Below are positions 1 to 8,846 of a DNA stretch of 64,000 nt, in pieces. The notes beneath the pieces are model-generated. The model had not been told where the DNA came from. It did no database searches and saw nothing but the letters and a program-made list of their open reading frames with translations. The translations under genes were made by a program, and so were the position numbers. Positions within the stretch are counted from its first letter, which is position 1; the number at the start of each line of letters is the position of its first letter. This stretch comes from Clostridium beijerinckii (lineage in GTDB: Bacteria > Bacillota > Clostridia > Clostridiales > Clostridiaceae): the NCBI RefSeq assembly GCF_036699995.1, contig NZ_CP144906.1:2185001-2249000 (forward strand). Reading direction: 5' to 3'.

Positions 1-893
<893 letters not shown>

Positions 894-924
894 ATATAAT
901 CAAGTTGTAATATACATTAATAGA

Positions 925-993
925 GGAAGCTCGACTCACTGGCGTTCGCTGAGTAAGTTCGAGTATCCAAATATAAAATTTGGACTCTCACTT
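925..993 (+). repeat. Double-hairpin module, copy M1 (23S-tRNA spacer)
   Basis: This ~69 bp module contains two adjacent inverted repeats: an outer CTCGACTCA / TGAG..CGAG arm pair, then CCAAAT / ATTTGG. It ends in CTCTCACTT. Similar modules occur at 20514-20575 (reverse orientation), 25501-25570 and 62926-62993, each embedded in another repeat. Here it sits in the rRNA spacer, upstream of tRNA-Asn. No coding potential is seen. Confidence 0.6.
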
Positions 994-1032
994 ATGTGCA
1001 ATTTTGAAAGAACAAATTCTTTCAAATAGCGT

Positions 1033-1107
<75 letters not shown>

Positions 1108-1110
1108 ATA

Positions 1111-1227
1111 TCTCGTGATGATGGCATAGAGGTAACACTCCTTCCCATTTCGAACAGGAAAGTTAAGGTCTATAGCGCCGATGGTACTGCATGGGAGACT
1201 GTGTGGCAGAGTAGGACGTTGCGAGGT
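1111..1227 (+). rRNA. 5S ribosomal RNA
   Basis: This ~117 nt gene has typical Firmicutes 5S landmarks: CACTCCTTCCCATTTCGAAC in loop B/C and the GATGGTACTGCATGGGAGAC segment. The ends pair loosely (TCTCGTGATG with the GCGAGG end). It closes the rRNA operon; the precise ends may be off by a few bases. Confidence 0.9.
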
Positions 1228-1234
1228 AAGTATT

Positions 1235-1264
1235 AAAGATAGTCATAATGGCTGTCTTTTTTTT
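1235..1264 (+). terminator. rRNA operon terminator
   Basis: A stem AAGATAGTC / GGCTGTCTT with a short loop (one G-U pair) runs into eight T residues right after 5S. It is a standard intrinsic terminator for the rRNA operon. Confidence 0.85.
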
Positions 1265-1317
1265 ATACAGAAATTATGAAATAAATAGTATATTTATCAT
1301 AAGAAGGGGTGCTTTAA

Positions 1318-1731
1318 TTGTATATAAGTGAAACAAGGATTGTAGTAAGATATGCAGAAACAGATAAAATGGGAATTGTTCACCATTCTAATTACTTTAT
1401 TTGGTTTGAGGCAGGGAGAACTGATTTCATAAAAGGAAGTAATATAAGTTACAGTGAAATGGAGGAAAATGGCATACTAATACCTTTATCTGAAAGTAAT
1501 TGTAAATATATTATAGGAGCAAAATATGAAGATGAATTAATCATAAAAACATGGGTTAAGCAACTAACACCTGTTAAGGTAGAGTTTAATTATTCCGTTA
1601 TCAGAGAAAATGATCAAAAAGAAATTGCTAAAGGAAGTACATTACATGTTTTTGTTAACAATGACTTTAAGATAATTAACTTAAAGAAGGTCAATAAAGA
1701 AATATTTAATAAGTTAGAATCTTTAATATAA
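1318..1731 (+). CDS. Hot-dog acyl-CoA thioesterase (YbgC/4-hydroxybenzoyl-CoA thioesterase type)
   Basis: This 137-residue protein is the usual size for single-domain hot-dog thioesterases. The YAETDKMGIVHHSNYFIWFE segment (about residues 12-31) matches the family signature, with the catalytic Asp in the D-x-M-G-x-VHH-x-N-Y motif. It probably hydrolyses a cytosolic acyl-CoA thioester; the substrate cannot be told. The start is a TTG eight bases after a GGGG ribosome-binding site. It is a single gene between the rRNA terminator and a shared terminator at 1755-1799, and converges with the flavin reductase gene. Confidence 0.85.
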   Translation: MYISETRIVVRYAETDKMGIVHHSNYFIWFEAGRTDFIKGSNISYSEMEENGILIPLSESNCKYIIGAKYEDELIIKTWVKQLTPVKVEFNYSVIRENDQKEIAKGSTLHVFVNNDFKIINLKKVNKEIFNKLESLI

Positions 1732-1754
1732 AATATATCGTGTTGTGAATCTTG

Positions 1755-1799
1755 AAGATCATATCTTAAATTAAGAATTTTAGATATGATCTTTGTTTT
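1755..1799. terminator. Bidirectional terminator between convergent genes
   Basis: AAGATCATATCT and AGATATGATCTT form a 12-bp stem with a short loop, followed by a T-rich tract on the + strand and an A-rich 5' side usable on the - strand. It separates the thioesterase gene from the convergent flavin reductase gene. Confidence 0.8.
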
Positions 1800-1808
1800 G
1801 TAGCAGGT

Positions 1809-2315
1809 TTATTCATTAACCAATACTTTTACGATTTCTCCAATATAAATTGTGTGATAATCTTTTTCAGGATAAATTTTCTCATCAAAAGAAGGATTAT
1901 CAAAGTTTTCAGGTTTAATTTCTGTATGATACATTTTTTTGCATACTACCACCATTTTAGCTTCTTTAAAGTAAGTATTATTCTCATCAAAAATTGGAGT
2001 TAAATTTGCTTTTTCAACTTTGTTATTATCTCGTCCAGAAAGACTTCCACAAATATTTAAAGCTTTTCTGTATTCTTCGCTAAAAAATGATAATGTAAAT
2101 GTATCATTTGAATCTACAAATTGTTTTGTGTAACGTCCAGGTCTAATGTATACAGTAGCTGAGTTTTTACCCCAGAATACGCCTAGTCCTCCCCAACTTG
2201 CAGTCATGGTATTAAATTTATTTTCAGTACCAGCTGTGATTAATAACCACTCGTGTCCGATGAGAGTGAATGGATTTATATTTAGGTTTTTAATTTCAAT
2301 TTCTTTGAATGACAT
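1809..2315 (-). CDS. Flavin reductase-like FMN-binding protein
   Basis: This 168-residue protein belongs to the flavin reductase-like split-barrel family. The N-terminal half has the typical order: an opening strand, an N-x-MTASWGGLG stretch (residues ~36-46), then the R-P-x-R-Y-T-K segment (~58-64) that contacts FMN in relatives. It is likely a soluble FMN-binding oxidoreductase or electron carrier; the substrate is unknown. An SD-like AGGAGGCAAGC precedes the ATG. It lies downstream of the LysR gene on the same strand, about 100 bases away, so co-regulation is possible but not shown. Confidence 0.82.
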   Translation of the reverse strand: MSFKEIEIKNLNINPFTLIGHEWLLITAGTENKFNTMTASWGGLGVFWGKNSATVYIRPGRYTKQFVDSNDTFTLSFFSEEYRKALNICGSLSGRDNNKVEKANLTPIFDENNTYFKEAKMVVVCKKMYHTEIKPENFDNPSFDEKIYPEKDYHTIYIGEIVKVLVNE

Positions 2316-2421
2316 ATGCTTGCCTCCTATAAATTTTTTTATTTAATAATTTATACTTATTTTAAAGCTATTATAATAAAAGTTCAATTACATAATTTAA
2401 AATTTTATATAATTACTTAAA

Positions 2422-3303
2422 TCAATTTTTTAGGAAATCAATAAGTGTTTTAGCGGCTATTGAAAGATTATTTGAATTTTTATAGATCACACCTATATAT
2501 CTGGGAGGGATCTCATCTTTTAGAGGAATTTCTAAAAGGATTTTATTTTCAAGCTCATCATTTAAAAACTCTTTTATAACAGAAGTAATACCAAGTCCCA
2601 TTTTTGCGCATTCAATTAAAAAATCCATATTGCTGGCTTCAATATCTGGAATGATATTGATATTATGTTTATTAAAATAGCTTTCTATATGTTCTCGTGT
2701 AGCGTTAGGATTTTCAAGAAGCATAAAAGATCCTTCAGCTAATGTATCATCAGCAGAATTCAAGTTTAGTTTTTCTAAATAAGTACCACTTGCTACTAAG
2801 ATATCTTGAATTTTGCAAAGCCTTATAAAATTAAGATCATCTTGGGTGGAAGTAGTACCGATTATGCCTAAATCTAATTTCTCTTCTTGAACTAACTTTA
2901 TTGTATCCAAAGTAGGTTTATTTATTATCTTGGTCTTAAAATAAGGATATTCTTTTATAAATTCTCGAAATCTAGGTAAAAAATAATTTTTCCCAATGGT
3001 TGTGCTTACACCCAAGTTAATTGTACCAGTTTCTTTATTTTTTAGCTTTTCCAAAATATTCTCTCCAAGGTTAAGTTCATCAAAAGCGTTTTCTATGTGA
3101 TCAAATAATATTTTTCCTTCTGGTGTTAGGGTCACACCTTTTGAACTTCTCGAAAATAAGGTTACATTAAAAGAAGTTTCTAATGTTTTTATTGATTTAC
3201 TTACAGCAGGTTGAGAAACAAAAAGAATTTCAGCTGCACGGGATATATTCTTACATTTGGCCACTGTGAGAAAGACTTTATAAAGATTTAGATCAAAAAT
3301 CAT
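2422..3303 (-). CDS. LysR-family transcriptional regulator
   Basis: This 293-residue protein has a winged helix-turn-helix in the first 60 residues (AAEILFVSQPAVSKSIKTLE is the recognition region) and a LysR substrate-binding domain after residue ~90. The start at 3303 is chosen because AGGAG lies seven bases upstream; an ATG nine codons earlier lacks such a site. It is divergent from the ketopantoate reductase-like gene across 132 bases, the classic LysR arrangement. It may therefore control that gene or itself. The inducer is unknown. Confidence 0.9.
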   Translation of the reverse strand: MIFDLNLYKVFLTVAKCKNISRAAEILFVSQPAVSKSIKTLETSFNVTLFSRSSKGVTLTPEGKILFDHIENAFDELNLGENILEKLKNKETGTINLGVSTTIGKNYFLPRFREFIKEYPYFKTKIINKPTLDTIKLVQEEKLDLGIIGTTSTQDDLNFIRLCKIQDILVASGTYLEKLNLNSADDTLAEGSFMLLENPNATREHIESYFNKHNINIIPDIEASNMDFLIECAKMGLGITSVIKEFLNDELENKILLEIPLKDEIPPRYIGVIYKNSNNLSIAAKTLIDFLKN

Positions 3304-3435
3304 AGTATAACTCCTAATTATAGTATTCATAACTAATATATATTTTTATTATACATTAAGACAAGCTAAAATAGTAATAAGCTAGAAAAATATTTGAATT
3401 TATATTAAAAATATAAAAGAAAGGAAGAATATATT

Positions 3436-4359
3436 ATGAAGATTGGAATAATTGGAATGGGAGCGATAGGTGGGTATATTGCTGCTATGCTTTGTAGAAG
3501 TAAAGAAAATGTTAATGTTGTAGCGTATGGAAAAACATTAAATAAAATAAAGACTGATGGAATTTCATTGAAAAGTGAAATAAATGGAAGTTTTACTGTT
3601 TTTCCTACACTTGCAACAGATGATTCAGATGATATTGGTGTTGTTGACATTATCTTTGTTTGCGTAAAAGGATATTCTTTAAAGGCGGCAGCAAAAGCAA
3701 TTTTACCTATGGTAGGTGATCATACTTTAATTATTCCTATAATTAATGGGGTAGACGGCGGAAATAAGCTATATTCTTACTTAAGAAAAGGAAAAGTAAC
3801 AGATGCTATTATGTCAATTAGCTCAAAAATTGAAGGTGATGGAGTTATTAAGCATACTAGCCAAAATACTAGAATATTTATATCATCTAATAAAAAACGC
3901 CCTATGTATAAAAGAGATTTAGAACGGATCTATAATGTTTTGACTAAATCAAATATTTTATGTGAGGTAAGAAGAGATGCAGAAATTTTTGCATGGAATA
4001 ACTACGTATTTAATTGTGCTTTTAATATAACTGATTCATACTACGATGTGAAAGTAAAAGGAATATTAGAAGATAAAATGAAATTTGAAACATTTTGTAA
4101 TGTAGCAAAGGAATGTGAAGAAGTTGCTAGAAGTAAGGGAATAAATCTTCATCCTAATATTTATGAGAATGCAATCAATACACTAAAAAGCTTATCTAAA
4201 AAAAGTATAAGTTCAATGCATAGAGATGTTGTATCTGGGAAAAAATTTGAGCTTGAATTATTTTGTGGCGATTTATGTAGGATGGGAAAAGATTTGGGAG
4301 TTCCTACCCCTTATACTCAAAAAGCTTATGAAAAGCTAAGAGTTTTACAACCTGTGTAA
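3436..4359 (+). CDS. 2-dehydropantoate 2-reductase family protein
   Basis: This 307-residue protein starts with a Rossmann GMGAIGGYIA motif (residues ~7-16) for NADPH. It has the ketopantoate reductase C-terminal helical domain, with an SSMHRDVVSGKKFELE segment that matches the family's S-S-M-x-x-D-x-x-x-G-x-x-x-E-x-E pattern. The family reaction is reduction of 2-dehydropantoate to pantoate in CoA synthesis, but many paralogues act on other 2-oxo acids. The divergent LysR regulator argues for a specialised role rather than core pantothenate synthesis. A ribosome site AAAGGAAG precedes the ATG. Confidence 0.82.
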   Translation: MKIGIIGMGAIGGYIAAMLCRSKENVNVVAYGKTLNKIKTDGISLKSEINGSFTVFPTLATDDSDDIGVVDIIFVCVKGYSLKAAAKAILPMVGDHTLIIPIINGVDGGNKLYSYLRKGKVTDAIMSISSKIEGDGVIKHTSQNTRIFISSNKKRPMYKRDLERIYNVLTKSNILCEVRRDAEIFAWNNYVFNCAFNITDSYYDVKVKGILEDKMKFETFCNVAKECEEVARSKGINLHPNIYENAINTLKSLSKKSISSMHRDVVSGKKFELELFCGDLCRMGKDLGVPTPYTQKAYEKLRVLQPV

Positions 4360-4573
4360 GATATTCTGAAGAATATATAATAGGTATGCAATGCATTTTC
4401 TTAAACAATTCATTTATGGTTCACGAATATGATTATTTAGCAGGAAATAAGATTAATCCTTAAAAATTCACTAGTGTGTTATAATATTAGCAAATATAAT
4501 AATAGTTTATTATTTTGACTTATTTATGGAGGTGAATTTTTAGTGTGATTTAATTCTTGCACTAAGATATATT

Positions 4574-5356
4574 ATGGATTATAAGAATAAAGTATGCGTA
4601 ATTACTGGAGGAGCTTTGGGGATAGGAAGATGCTTAACAAGAGAATTTTCAAATGTCGGTGCTAAAGTTATCTTCATTGATAAAAATAAAGAAGCAGGGA
4701 ATGAAAACGTAGAATATATAAAAAGAAAAGGTGGAGAAGTTGAATTCTTTTTAGGCGATATTGCAGAAGAGGATACTTTATATAAGTTTGCAGAGTTTAT
4801 AATAAAAAGATATACACATATAGATTACCTCATTAATAATGCTTGCCTTAATAAAAAAGGAATTATTTCTAAATGTTCATATGAAGATTTTAATTATGTA
4901 CTCAAAGTTGGAGTAACCGCGCCATACATATTAACCCAGTTACTTATGAATAATTTTAATAAAAATGGTGCAATTGTAAATATTTCATCTACTAGAGCCT
5001 ATATGTCACAATCTGATACAGAAAGTTATACAGCTGCTAAAGGCGGAATTTTGGCATTGACTCATGGACTTTCTGTTAGTCTTTCTAATAAAGTCAGGGT
5101 GAATTCGATTAGCCCAGGTTGGATTGATACAGGTGCTTATTATGATGAAGAATATGTACCAAAGTATAGTGAGAGTGATTTATTGCAGCATCCATCAGGC
5201 AGAATAGGGAATCCAAAAGATATAGCGAGAGCAGCTATGTTTTTGTGTAATGAAGAAAATAGCTTTATTAATGGAGAAAATATTAATATAGATGGCGGAA
5301 TGACAAAACTTATGATATATAACGATGATAATGGATGGAGATATGATAATAATTAG
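4574..5356 (+). CDS. Short-chain dehydrogenase/reductase (SDR)
   Basis: This 260-residue classical SDR has the cofactor motif TGGALGIGR (residues ~11-19), structural NNA (~88-90), active-site Ser in the ISSTR region and catalytic YTAAK (~155-159). It is a cytosolic NAD(P)-dependent oxidoreductase of unknown substrate. The start fits the family N-terminus, but no good SD precedes it. A strong GGAGGTG at 4528 instead sits about 40 bases upstream, inside a five-codon reading frame, so translation may be weak or coupled. An intrinsic terminator follows at 5386-5431. Confidence 0.85.
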   Translation: MDYKNKVCVITGGALGIGRCLTREFSNVGAKVIFIDKNKEAGNENVEYIKRKGGEVEFFLGDIAEEDTLYKFAEFIIKRYTHIDYLINNACLNKKGIISKCSYEDFNYVLKVGVTAPYILTQLLMNNFNKNGAIVNISSTRAYMSQSDTESYTAAKGGILALTHGLSVSLSNKVRVNSISPGWIDTGAYYDEEYVPKYSESDLLQHPSGRIGNPKDIARAAMFLCNEENSFINGENINIDGGMTKLMIYNDDNGWRYDNN

Positions 5357-5385
5357 TATTTAATACGTTATAAAAATATTTTAAA

Positions 5386-5431
5386 TCTTATGTATATAGA
5401 AGTTATTTTCTATATGTATAAGATTTTTTTT
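5386..5431 (+). terminator. Intrinsic terminator after SDR gene
   Basis: ATCTTATGTATATAGAA pairs with TTCTATATGTATAAGAT around a short loop, and eight T residues follow. It ends the SDR transcript before spoIIM. Confidence 0.85.
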
Positions 5432-5519
5432 CGGATTTACATATTTATAATTAGGTGCTGGAATAAACTTCAAATATAAAACATAGTATAAAGTAGAGTA
5501 ACTAAAGGAGGAATAAGAG

Positions 5520-6152
5520 ATGAATTTTTTACTTACTAAGCTAAATGATACTTTTAGGGATAAGAAAGCCTATTTTTTCATTGTACTGATAATGTTTTGT
5601 TTAGGAATATCTTTTGGGCTTTACACTGTTAAATATATGGGGGAATCAGATAAAACGGATTTAACAAATTATTTTTTTAGTTTTACTAATTCTATAGGTA
5701 GCCATCCTATTAATTATGGAAATTTATTATTCGAGGTTATAAAGAAAAATATACTAATTATTATACCTATATTTATATTAGGTTTAACTTTTTTTGGAGC
5801 TCCTGTAATATTAATTTTGGACTTATTAAAAGGTTTTACATTAGGGTATACTTTTTCTTTCATGATAACTACGTTTCAAGGAAAAGGGATTGGACTAGCC
5901 TTAGTATCTATTGTTCCTCAGAATTTAATATATATTCCATGTTTTATAGCATTAAGTGTTATTAGTTTATCTATGTCTGCAGAAAGGTTTAAGGGAAGAT
6001 TTTTCAAACATGGAAAGATAAAAGATCCTTTTCTAGATGGTGTATTAAATAAATTAATTGTAATCCTAATATTATTTGTAATAGGTATATTAGTTGAAAC
6101 TTATATATCACCGTCTCTGATAAGATTTGTGGCTAATAAATTCTATTTATAA
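5520..6152 (+). CDS. spoIIM: SpoIIM-family (stage II sporulation protein M) membrane protein
   Basis: This 210-residue integral membrane protein has about five hydrophobic segments (near residues 18-38, 75-95, 100-120, 130-150 and 175-200) and the SpoIIM family layout. In Bacillus, SpoIIM with SpoIID and SpoIIP drives septal peptidoglycan thinning and engulfment during sporulation. A near-perfect AAAGGAGG site precedes the ATG. The next gene is XerD-like, an order common around spoIIM in clostridia. The degenerate recombinase next door raises the possibility that this pair is a secondary, paralogous copy. Confidence 0.85.
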   Translation: MNFLLTKLNDTFRDKKAYFFIVLIMFCLGISFGLYTVKYMGESDKTDLTNYFFSFTNSIGSHPINYGNLLFEVIKKNILIIIPIFILGLTFFGAPVILILDLLKGFTLGYTFSFMITTFQGKGIGLALVSIVPQNLIYIPCFIALSVISLSMSAERFKGRFFKHGKIKDPFLDGVLNKLIVILILFVIGILVETYISPSLIRFVANKFYL

Positions 6153-6234
6153 AACAAAAGATGATTTTAAATAAGGAAGGAAAAATGACGATTTGGTCGA
6201 ATGCTAATCATAATCAATGGTATAGGAGTTAATA

Positions 6235-7113
6235 ATGATAAATAGTATAAATAATTATAAAAATTATTTGTTTGAGAGTGGTAAAAGTGAGAATACTATA
6301 TATGCATATGTAACAGATGTTAGTCTCTATCTAAAATTCTTAAATAGAAAAAAGATAGATTTATATGAAAGTGATAAATCAACAGTTATGTCATATATAC
6401 AAAATCTCACTAATCAAGGAAAATCAGAAAGATCTATAAATAGAATAGTTATAAGCCTAAGGAATTTCTATTCATATTTGAAAAGTGAAACTTTAATTAA
6501 GGAAGTTCCTAAAATTGAATATAAGAGTTCAAAAAATAATAGAAAATTGCCACAAATTTTGACCATTGAAGAAGTAGATAAGATAATTAGAATAGTAGAA
6601 AAAGACTGCTCAAAAGGAATTCGTGATAATGCATTGTTAGAGTTGATGTACGCTACTGGAATGAAAGTTTCAGAACTTATTGCATTAAATGTAGATGATG
6701 TCAATCTTGATTTAAATTTTGTAAAATGTACAGATAACAAGCATTATGAAAGGCTTATTCCTATAGGAAGAAGTGCTTGTAAAGCATTAACAGAATATCT
6801 AAGCATAAGGTATAAGATAGCGCAGTGCGGTGTTTCTAACCTTTTTGTGAATTTAAATGGTAATAAGCTTACAAGACAAGGTATTTGGAGAATTGTTAAA
6901 GAATACTCTAGAAAAGCTGGTATAGATAAAGACGTTAATTTAAACACTTTCAGACATTCATTTGCTGTTCATCTTCTTCAAAATGGAGCAAATGTTAGGG
7001 CTGTTCAGAAGTTACTCGGTAATCAGGTATTAACATATATGGATACGTACTATGAGATAATCAATAATGATAAAATAAACTATATATACATGCATACTCA
7101 TCCAAGAGCTTGA
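6235..7113 (+). CDS. XerD-like tyrosine recombinase with degenerate active site
   Basis: This 292-residue protein aligns over its full length with XerD: N-terminal core-binding SAM-like domain (~1-95), catalytic domain (~105-285), and a C-terminal HPRA tail like that of XerD. However, the catalytic residues differ. The first Arg of the ATGLRVSEL motif is Lys (ATGMKVSEL), the beta-hairpin Lys is Asn, the first His of the H-x-x-R box is Asn (LNTFRHSF), and the LLGH His is Asn (LLGN). Only the second Arg and the Tyr (TYYEI) remain. It may bind DNA without recombining, or be decaying. SD AGGAG precedes the ATG. Confidence 0.85.
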   Translation: MINSINNYKNYLFESGKSENTIYAYVTDVSLYLKFLNRKKIDLYESDKSTVMSYIQNLTNQGKSERSINRIVISLRNFYSYLKSETLIKEVPKIEYKSSKNNRKLPQILTIEEVDKIIRIVEKDCSKGIRDNALLELMYATGMKVSELIALNVDDVNLDLNFVKCTDNKHYERLIPIGRSACKALTEYLSIRYKIAQCGVSNLFVNLNGNKLTRQGIWRIVKEYSRKAGIDKDVNLNTFRHSFAVHLLQNGANVRAVQKLLGNQVLTYMDTYYEIINNDKINYIYMHTHPRA

Positions 7114-7168
7114 GAATAGTTATTTGTACAAGGAATTAATTAAAAATATTACGGGAGTTTCCACCCGT

Positions 7169-7203
7169 TTGCCACCACTTATCAAATTGGTGGCAAGTTT
7201 TAT
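7169..7203 (+). terminator. Intrinsic terminator after xerD-like gene
   Basis: TTGCCACCA (7169-7177) pairs with TGGTGGCAA (7188-7196), followed by GTTTTATTT. A smaller hairpin ACGGG/CCCGT lies just upstream at 7151-7168. Confidence 0.8.
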
Positions 7204-7277
7204 TTAAGGATGAATTTTTGTGTTTGTAGATTAATATTTATTTATTAAAATTTACAGAAGGAATATTCCAACTTTTG

Positions 7278-7415
7278 TATAATTAACTTATATGAGAGGA
7301 GGCAATATTTATGGTCAAAAAGGAAAGGTGCATATGGATAGAGTAGCCTTTATATACAATTAGCTGTATAAGAGGAGAAAGCTTTATATACAATTAGTTA
7401 TATAAGAGGAGGAAG
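7278..7415 (+). repeat. Repeated leader with three SD sites
   Basis: Three similar blocks (about 7278-7303, 7347-7381 and 7382-7415) each contain an AATTA..TATA stretch followed by AGAGGAG. The second and third are near-identical 34-bp direct repeats. The first block is followed by an ATG opening a 12-codon frame (7311-7346). The last block supplies the SD for the zinc-ribbon gene at 7420. Local tandem duplication of the translation start is the simplest reading. Confidence 0.7.
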
Positions 7416-7419
7416 ATTA

Positions 7420-7653
7420 ATGTTATTAAGTTCAATACAGAAATGCTCTAAGTGTGATATAAGTTTTGCATGGGAATACACGACTCCAGAAACAGACAGA
7501 GTATTGAATTTTGAAGGAGAGACTTCATCAATAGCTAGTGCTAAACTAGTAAGTGCTAAAGAGGGGAAATATGATATTAAAGTGAAATGTCCCAAATGTA
7601 AAGCTTTAAATAAGTTTTATATTATTGTGCCAAGGTGTAATAATGAGAAATGA
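7420..7653 (+). CDS. Small zinc-ribbon-like protein
   Basis: This 77-residue protein has CSKC at residues ~9-12 and CPKC at ~59-62, a typical four-cysteine zinc-ribbon pair separated by ~46 residues. A further Cys lies near the C-terminus. No further family is recognised. AGAGGAGG lies at proper spacing before the ATG, from the last of three repeated leader blocks. It is flanked by terminators and appears monocistronic. It could be a small nucleic-acid-binding or regulatory protein, but this is a guess from the fold only. Confidence 0.65.
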   Translation: MLLSSIQKCSKCDISFAWEYTTPETDRVLNFEGETSSIASAKLVSAKEGKYDIKVKCPKCKALNKFYIIVPRCNNEK

Positions 7654-7854
7654 TATAGAGAGTAAACTTAACTAAGAACTCTAGAAATAGGGTTCTTTTT
7701 GACGTTATAAAATTTTATTTTAAATTTAAATTCATATAGAAAAAGTATAGAAGTAACTTAATAATAATATTTATAGATGATTGTGGTTATAGGTAATTAA
7801 TGGTATAATCTTAAATGCAATTTTAATTAATGATAGATTGGGGAGGAATTTTTT

Positions 7855-8070
7855 ATGCATCCAACAAGCACTACAATATTAAGTGCCATACTAATTATAG
7901 TATATTTAATATTATCAATAGTAATATTTGCTTTATCAATATATGCATTCATATTATTTATAAAGCTAGCTAATAGAGGTATAAGAGCGCTTGACATTTA
8001 TATAGGAGAAAAAGAAGGACATGCAAAGGGAGATTATTATATAAATAGCAACAAATATGAAAATTATTAA
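7855..8070 (+). CDS. Small single-pass membrane protein
   Basis: This 71-residue protein has one long hydrophobic segment (residues ~7-38, rich in Ile/Leu/Ala) and a charged C-terminal tail, with no signal cleavage site apparent. GGGGAGGAA lies upstream of the ATG at good spacing, which supports expression. The family is not recognised. It is followed 43 bases later by another small gene on the same strand, so the two may form a small operon. Confidence 0.6.
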   Translation: MHPTSTTILSAILIIVYLILSIVIFALSIYAFILFIKLANRGIRALDIYIGEKEGHAKGDYYINSNKYENY

Positions 8071-8113
8071 TAATTATCAATTTTATTGAGAGCATATATA
8101 AGCAGGTGAGATA

Positions 8114-8278
8114 ATGAATGATAAAGAAATTGATGATATGTTTTTTCAAATTTATGATTACGAATGGCTTGACAATCAATATAAAGAAGTAGCTAGAAAG
8201 TCGTCAGCGTATATTGGCTTTAGATTGTATATAAAGCTTAAAACACTTATCACTTCGGTTTTAAATATAAAAACATGA
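8114..8278 (+). CDS. Small acidic/aromatic hypothetical protein (54 aa)
   Basis: This 54-codon frame begins at an ATG preceded by AGGTGAG at good spacing, 43 bases after the small membrane protein gene. The N-terminal half is acidic and aromatic (MNDKEIDDMFFQIYDYEWLD), and the C-terminal half is basic and hydrophobic (residues ~35-54). Two hairpins downstream (8306-8325 and 8341-8385) could end the transcript. No family is recognised. Confidence rests on the SD, the position and the terminators. Confidence 0.5.
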   Translation: MNDKEIDDMFFQIYDYEWLDNQYKEVARKSSAYIGFRLYIKLKTLITSVLNIKT

Positions 8279-8340
8279 TATTTATTATAAATAAGATAAA
8301 CTGTAATAATGCTTTAGCATTATTATTTAAAACTATAAAA

Positions 8341-8385
8341 ACAAAGAGCAGCATACATAGGGGTAATATGAATGTTGCTCTTTGT
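8341..8385 (+). terminator. Hairpin terminator region
   Basis: ACAAAGAGCAGCAT (8341-8354) pairs with ATGTTGCTCTTTGT (one G-U pair) and is followed by T-rich sequence. A smaller perfect hairpin, AATAATGC/GCATTATT, lies at 8306-8325. These probably terminate the two small genes upstream. The remaining sequence to 8846 is AT-rich and shows nothing else recognisable. Confidence 0.65.
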
Positions 8386-8846
8386 TCTTTATATTATAGG
8401 GTAAATATTTATGAAAAAAAGATTTTATTAACTTTATGTACTTATTTTAGTATATCATTGTGTCAGTATGATGGCAGACTAAAAAAATAAAAGAAAAATT
8501 ATAACCTTTTTAATAGCAATTTTAGATTTGAATAAATTATTTATGGTTATTTTAAAGTAATATGGAATTAGAATACTAATTTATAATTGTATTGTACATG
8601 CTGAGTTAGTAAATACTATTAGTAACATATATTAGGGATTACAAATAGCTAAATTAGTATAAATAATGTTGTATATTGTAGTGAAATGATTCTGGGGAAA
8701 TTATACAATAAAGTAAGAGGAAATATATAAATTATTACGAAAAAATACATAATTTATATTTAAGTCGAACTTCTGTGCAATAAGTAAAATAAATAGGATA
8801 TTCTTATACAAATGTAAATTAATCTAGCTATAGGAGGAAAAAATAT

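Noticed and set aside
8275..8490. 71-codon + strand frame
   Set aside because: It overlaps the stop of the 54-codon gene, has no SD, and runs through two hairpins that look like terminators.
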